DNA of 11,289 bases from Funneliformis mosseae. Lineage: Eukaryota > Glomeromycota > Glomeromycetes > Glomerales > Glomeraceae. The first letter of the stretch is position 1. Each line of letters starts with the position of its first letter. Under the pieces are notes generated by a model. It worked only from the letters and a program-made list of their open reading frames with translations. It was not told the DNA's origin and ran no database searches. Made by a program: the position numbers and the translations under genes. Below, in pieces: positions 7,086-11,289 of the stretch. The stretch is taken from contig CAJVPP010003569.1 of the NCBI GenBank assembly GCA_910592005.1, positions 1-11,289 on the forward strand, given 5' to 3'.

Positions 7086-7660
7086 TTAAAATTAGATTCA
7101 TCCTTATAAATAAAGCTTAAATAGCTAAATTAAAAACAATCATCGATACATTAAAGTGTTGTTTTGTAATACTGTAATACACTAAAATCGATATGCCCAA
7201 AAATAGAAAATGAATTCATCAATATTATTTTTATGAAGAAAAATGATTAAATATTGTAAATTTCATTTTAAATTTTATCCTTGTTGAAATGACTTGCTTA
7301 AAATGTGAAATAGGAAGTTTAAAATAATGGAAGACGATTGTGTCGAAAATGATATTAAAATATGCTTCTAAAGAGTTAAAAAGTTTTTTGTAAGTTATAA
7401 ATCAAAAAGTTCTAGAATTTGATATTAGTGATAAACTTTATAAAAATATATAAAATTAAGAAAAGTGAAGATATTGAAACTTGATAATCTTACAAATACT
7501 AATCATCATTTTTGTTATTCGGTGTTGCATGTTGAAGAAGAAATATTAATACAAATTTATTTTTGCGAATATGCATTTGACATTAATAATGTTTTAACAA
7601 TTGTAAACATAAAATTGTGAAATATATTGATATGTAAAAATTTCAAAGTTAAATTGAGAT
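7086..7660. other. AT-rich spacer, no gene seen
   Basis: All six frames are broken by frequent stops and no fold or repeat stands out, apart from two ATCGAT palindromes near 7142 and 7187. Confidence 0.5.
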
Positions 7661-7665
7661 TTGAG

Positions 7666-8035
7666 CTTTGTTTGTAGTGAACCAATTAATGCTGTTGATT
7701 GATGATAATACCTAAAAATAAGAAAGAGCAAACGTGTAAGTAATTACTCAAAATCCGCATTCCACGGTTGCATAACAGAACTATTCCTTAAACTCACAAA
7801 TATACAAAGTTTCATTAAACTTAATTATTTGATTTCAAATCACATTGAGCGCAATGAATACATTTTAATTTGAACCTTGACGCGAGAAGTCCTTCGATTT
7901 CATTTTAAGTGGCGTGGGATATCGTTATCGAAAAGTTTTTTTGTTCCGTTTCGTTTTGTGGTAGAGAACTAATTAATGTTGATTGATGATAATGATAAAT
8001 ACCTAAAATAAAAAAGGCCTAACGCATGAGTAAAA
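7666..8035. repeat. Duplicated ~80-bp block, copies about 285 bases apart
   Basis: Copy one is about 7666-7743 and copy two about 7954-8035. They share TTGATTGATGATAAT exactly (7695-7709 and 7979-7993), with AATTAATG before it and ACCTAAAA, AAGA/AAAA and AACGYRTRAGTAA-like sequence after it. Small indels separate the copies. On the minus strand both contain a splice-acceptor-like string (TTATTTTTAG or TTATTTTAG) just before the shared GTATT. Copy two lies directly past the end of the F-box/LRR-like pseudogene, so the block may be a duplicated gene tail. Confidence 0.6.
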
Positions 8036-8055
8036 AACTTTTAAACACAATCCCT

Positions 8056-8865
8056 TTACCATAATAATTTCGCATGTAACCAAGTTTCTTGATATTGATG
8101 TTTAAATGCAAAAGGCCCTTCAATTTTCAAAACATGTTTTCATACTGTAAAATAATTCAAAGAATCGGTATCATAAGCCCAATTTCTTTTCACTTGTACC
8201 TTTTTAAGATTTTTCCGGAATGATGTTACCTAAACTTTTTAGTTCATCACTAATATTAATATTAGATAAATCATCATCCGAATCATGAACATAAATATTT
8301 CAAGAAATGGACAATTTTGAATAAATGTGGGTAACAAAAAAGTTAAAGAATCATCAAATATTCCATTGTGCAATGCAATTTTGCCAATAGCTTTAGTCAG
8401 CTCATATGAATTACCAGAGCCAATTTTAATGAATCAATTTTGAGGGTGTGCACAAGGAGTTTTGTGATTTTAATGATATGTTCATTGTAAACGTCATCGA
8501 TAGAGATTTTCTCAAGGTTATCCAGTTCAAAATCATCAAGATTGCAAAATTCTGAAAGATGCTTTCTATAGAAACTATTAATGCTTTTAAATTAATACAT
8601 TGAGCAAGAAGCTTAAGAAACTGAACTTTCAGATTACTCAAGACATTTAAGAAAAGTTGCTCTTTTTTTCCAATTTTTCAGATATACTGTTTGTTGGAAA
8701 TTGAACGTCACTGTATTCAAAAGATAAATTCTCTAAATATGCCTGAGATTTGATAAAGTAAGTTAACGCTTTGTTTTCCTTTAAATGACAGAGGGTTAAA
8801 CTCTTTAAAATTAATTGATTTATGCCAGGATTAATTGAAGGAAATTTAGAATTTAATCTGAACAA
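8056..8865 (-). pseudogene. F-box/leucine-rich-repeat-like protein, truncated and frameshifted
   Basis: Read on the minus strand in successive frames, the sequence gives Leu/Ile/Asn-rich segments of the LRR type: INQLILKSLTLCHLKENKAL, SQAYLENLSFEYSD, VQFLKLLAQCINLKALIV, LDDFELDNLEKISIDDVYN, FLLPTFIQNCPFLEIFMF, then a C-terminal part with SDELKSLGNIIP, KNLKKVQVKRNWAYDTDSL and GPFAFKHQYQETWL, ending with TAA at 8056-8058. This order resembles the large family of F-box/LRR-like proteins expanded in Rhizophagus-type fungi, whose proteins pair substrate-binding repeats with an SCF ubiquitin-ligase adaptor. That resemblance is from memory of the family style, not a search. At least four frame changes (near 8645, 8543, 8420 and 8285-8210) and in-frame stops break it. 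The N-terminal F-box is missing: homology stops at about 8866, next to the CCGT repeats. Confidence 0.6.
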
Positions 8866-8872
8866 TCTCCAA

Positions 8873-8955
8873 GTCTAACCTGTTGAAATCCGATAAAACC
8901 GTCGAAACCCGTCTAAATCTAAATTGTTAAAACCGTTGTAAACCGTTGAAAATGT
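8873..8955 (+). repeat. Degenerate short tandem repeat around AAACCGTYGAAA
   Basis: Variants CCTGTTGAAA, AAACCGTCGAAA, CCCGTCTAAA, AAACCGTTGTAA and AAACCGTTGAAA follow each other with 12-19 base spacing. The block starts where the F-box/LRR-like homology ends, so it may mark the breakpoint that removed the gene's 5' part. Confidence 0.5.
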
Positions 8956-8989
8956 CAAAATTATTTTCGAAAAGTTTCAACTTTTGACA
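8953..8989. repeat. Small inverted repeat
   Basis: TGTCAAAA (8953-8960) and TTTTGACA (8982-8989) are exact complements with a 21-base spacer, adjoining the CCGT repeat. Confidence 0.45.
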
Positions 8990-9927
8990 AGATGGGTTAG
9001 ATGAAAATTGAAATGCGGACTCACCCGTTTACAAAATCTCACCATCTTCTTAGATTTATGATGGCGTATTATTTTCACTCATATTAATATTTTGAGAAAG
9101 TTTGATTTTAACGCTTTAAAATAGTAAACTTTTTCGGTGAATAAAAATCCTAAATATTTTGGACACGTGATTTGTGTGGCTTAGTTATCTCAATAACTAA
9201 ATTAATAGTGAATGATTATTATTGGAGACTTTTACTTAAAAGCACCTTTTATATATGTATTTAAGCAAACCGATACGAATTAATTAGAAGTTGCGACTTA
9301 TCATAAAGCTTATGAAATTAATTTATTTATGTAAGAATTTTTGATAATTTTAATAAGGTGATATCTTATTGCATTATGTGATAATTAAGAAATTTGTGGA
9401 GAGAATTTATATTTTCCAAATATTATAATTATAAAAAAAAAAAAATATTCTAAGTTGTTTTTGCTTTTCCAAAAAAAAAGGAAATAACTTACCTTTTTAA
9501 TAATAACCAGCGAACTTAACTATGTTATAAATGTACAAAAAAAAAAAAAAAATAATGTCATTCAAAGCCCGTTTAAATGTATAGAATAAAAACATTTTTT
9601 TTTTTAGTATTAAAATAAAGTACGCAACTGACTGCTTTTAAGATCAATAAAATTTTATTATTATGTGATTTATTCGCTAAATAAAAAGGCTGAAATTTAC
9701 TTAATTATAACATAAGGAGACAGTTTTAGAGCGCAATATTAGAGAATAATTTAATTATCAAATACAGATAACAAATATGATAAACTGTATTAAAAGGTTA
9801 TATAAAATATATCATAGAAACTTTATTTATTACATTACATAATAATTCATGATAGACTTTATTTACTGGTATGTTTATATTAACACAATTTTATTTTTAA
9901 TTATAAGAGTACAATTATAAAACACAT
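8990..9927. other. AT-rich spacer with homopolymers
   Basis: No gene can be supported. Seen here are CACGTG at 9164-9169, a small hairpin TTAGTTAT/ATAACTAA (9181-9188, 9193-9200, loop CTCA), a run of 17 A at 9537-9553 and other A or T runs near 9433 and 9596. A minus-strand donor-like AGGTAAGTTA near 9487 has no convincing exon beside it. Confidence 0.5.
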
Positions 9928-10095
9928 ATGACAAGACTAAAAAGATCAGAAATAAATATAATAAATAAAATAGGTAACTTACAAGATCAATCAACTATCG
10001 ATTGCGTTCTAAGGATGGGTATCCAATACGATCGACTTCGCTACAAGAATGGGGATATCCAACAGGACTCGGGTTGCGTGAGCACTACTCATTAA
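9928..10095 (+). CDS. Small ORF of unknown status, 55 residues
   Basis: ATG at 9928, TAA at 10093-10095. The product begins MTRLKRSEINIINKIGNLQD and contains RMGIQYDRLRYKNGDIQQDS, then CVSTTH. It is charged and hydrophilic, with no Cys pattern, signal peptide or membrane segment. The second half lies in a locally GC-richer stretch (about 9995-10085), unlike the Ile/Phe-rich chance frames around it. The same frame stays readable after the stop (VFDSYEKMYSNSYFRNRRPL) to about 10210. I recognise no family. It may be a fragment of an older gene with a nonsense codon; on the minus strand the same stretch is also open and ends at a donor-like GTAAGTTACC. Confidence 0.25.
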   Translation: MTRLKRSEINIINKIGNLQDQSTIDCVLRMGIQYDRLRYKNGDIQQDSGCVSTTH

Positions 10096-11289
10096 GCAGT
10101 TTTTGATTCATATGAGAAGATGTATAGCAATTCTTATTTCAGAAATCGCAGACCTTTAAAAAAAACCACATTCACGAGCAGTTGTATCGGCCCTTTTAAT
10201 TGTAGATGACATAATTAAAGTTGGTCCCCCATCACGATCGAAATTAAAAAAAAATAAAATAAAATTACGAAACCCAAATGTTGTATACCGTATTTTCCAC
10301 TTCTTCTTTGTTAACTAATAAAATTAAGAATATTAAACATTAATAAGTTTATCACTAATTGAGCACATATTTTTTTTTTTTTTTTGATTTTTTAGTCTTT
10401 TCAATGAGTTTGTTCACGAAATAATAGTTCGTCTCAAGGTATATTCATCGCTATAAAAATAAAGTTCTAGAAAAAGATGTGAAAAATTCGTTATATAATC
10501 TAAATAAAAATAATCTCGTAGAAAAGTATCAGATACAATAGATCTAAATATCAAGGAGAAAAAAATTTTTGTAATGGAGTATTTAAGCCAATTTTCCACG
10601 AGTAAAACTATTGTCGATAATGATAAGGTACTACATTAAAGAAAAAGAATAAAGAGCTTACCAGCAGGTTAAGATTTGAAATCCAGAAATCAGCTACGGC
10701 AGGAGCAAAGTTTTTAGAAGTTAGTCTTAAAGTCGTGGCAGTTTATTCAAGGTGGGCACGGTTCATCATGAAAATTTTTTTTTTGTGAAAGGACCACAAA
10801 ACGAATAAGGTACGATAAGAAAGAAGTGCTAAAAACTTGTCCGCTTCTTTGTTTCTTTATAAAGGAAAAAAAAGGATAGTCACTTTGAATTTGATCGTGT
10901 GAACATTTATTTTCTTTACTGTAATGGTGCCAAATTTGGAAGTCAGTCAATGTTATTTTTAATTATTTTGGAAAATGAAATATACATTTTAACAGTACAG
11001 TAGCTAAGCGAACATTAATATAAAAAACGTTAATCATATTAAAAAACAAATGTAAAAATAAATTGTTATAAATTTATATCATCAATTTCTTTTTATTTGT
11101 TCCAAAATAAATCAAAATATATTAACCTTGCGTAAATCTACTAATTGACGTTCATTGTAATAAATATTTCATACAACAAATTTTCCATATTTTAATTCTG
11201 TAAAGTCTTTTGGATTTTCTTCAGATTTTAAATTACAATTATAGAGTATCGAAACATTCGTTCATAATCAGGTACGTTAATTTCATGCG
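10096..11289. other. Spacer, no gene supported
   Basis: Apart from the possible read-through tail of the preceding ORF, no gene is convincing. There is a run of 16 T at 10370-10385. Minus-strand open frames at 10414-10599 and 10747-10950 lack recognisable domains. A minus-strand donor (GTAAGC, 10661 downward) and acceptor (ending at 10608) sit between open stretches but do not join them in phase. Confidence 0.45.

Noticed and set aside
10414..10661. Two-exon minus-strand gene joined through an intron at 10608-10661
   Set aside because: The GT-AG ends look good, but the phase of the upstream open stretch does not match the 61-codon frame downstream, and no domain is seen.
10747..10950. Minus-strand 67-codon frame
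   Set aside because: No homology or motif recognised, aromatic-rich, and no supporting context.

Overview
The window is about 75-80% A+T, with homopolymer runs, short A/T-rich introns and several decayed mobile elements. These features suggest an eukaryotic, AT-rich fungal genome. The combination of Tc1/mariner and pogo/Tigger transposons with a decayed F-box/leucine-rich-repeat-like gene fits an arbuscular mycorrhizal fungus of the Rhizophagus type. That assignment is an inference from style; no marker gene proves it. No prokaryotic gene organisation, CRISPR array, rRNA or intact tRNA was seen.

Layout. 1-272 is AT-rich spacer. About 273-1264 (+) is a broken Tc1-family transposase with all three catalytic positions still visible, but with at least five nonsense codons and several frame changes. 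1321-2151 has no gene. 2154-5735 is a full-length pogo/Tigger-like DNA transposon with 25-bp terminal inverted repeats (23/25 matching) and a TA target duplication. Inside it are a ~1.3 kb non-coding leader with repeated modules, a five-exon transposase (3483-5428) that has lost its frame in places, and a right end full of inverted copies of a TATAATCACC motif. 5738-6380 holds a tRNA-like T-arm and a direct repeat. 6384-6960 is a GC-richer island with several open frames on both strands that I could not assign. 6991-7085 is a MITE-sized inverted repeat. 7666-8035 contains a duplicated ~80-bp block. 8056-8865 (-) is an F-box/LRR-like pseudogene whose 5' end is cut off at a small CCGT-rich repeat. 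8873-11289 is mostly spacer, with one 55-codon ORF of unknown status (9928-10095, +).

No intact host gene can be supported, so this is a transposon graveyard rather than an operating gene system. The best material is the pogo-like element. Its termini, target duplication, splice structure, CENP-B-type DNA-binding head, DDD catalytic core and C-terminal PCNA-binding-type box can all be read. The inactivating changes in the Tc1 relic look like C-to-T / G-to-A decay. I found no convincing new biological system.
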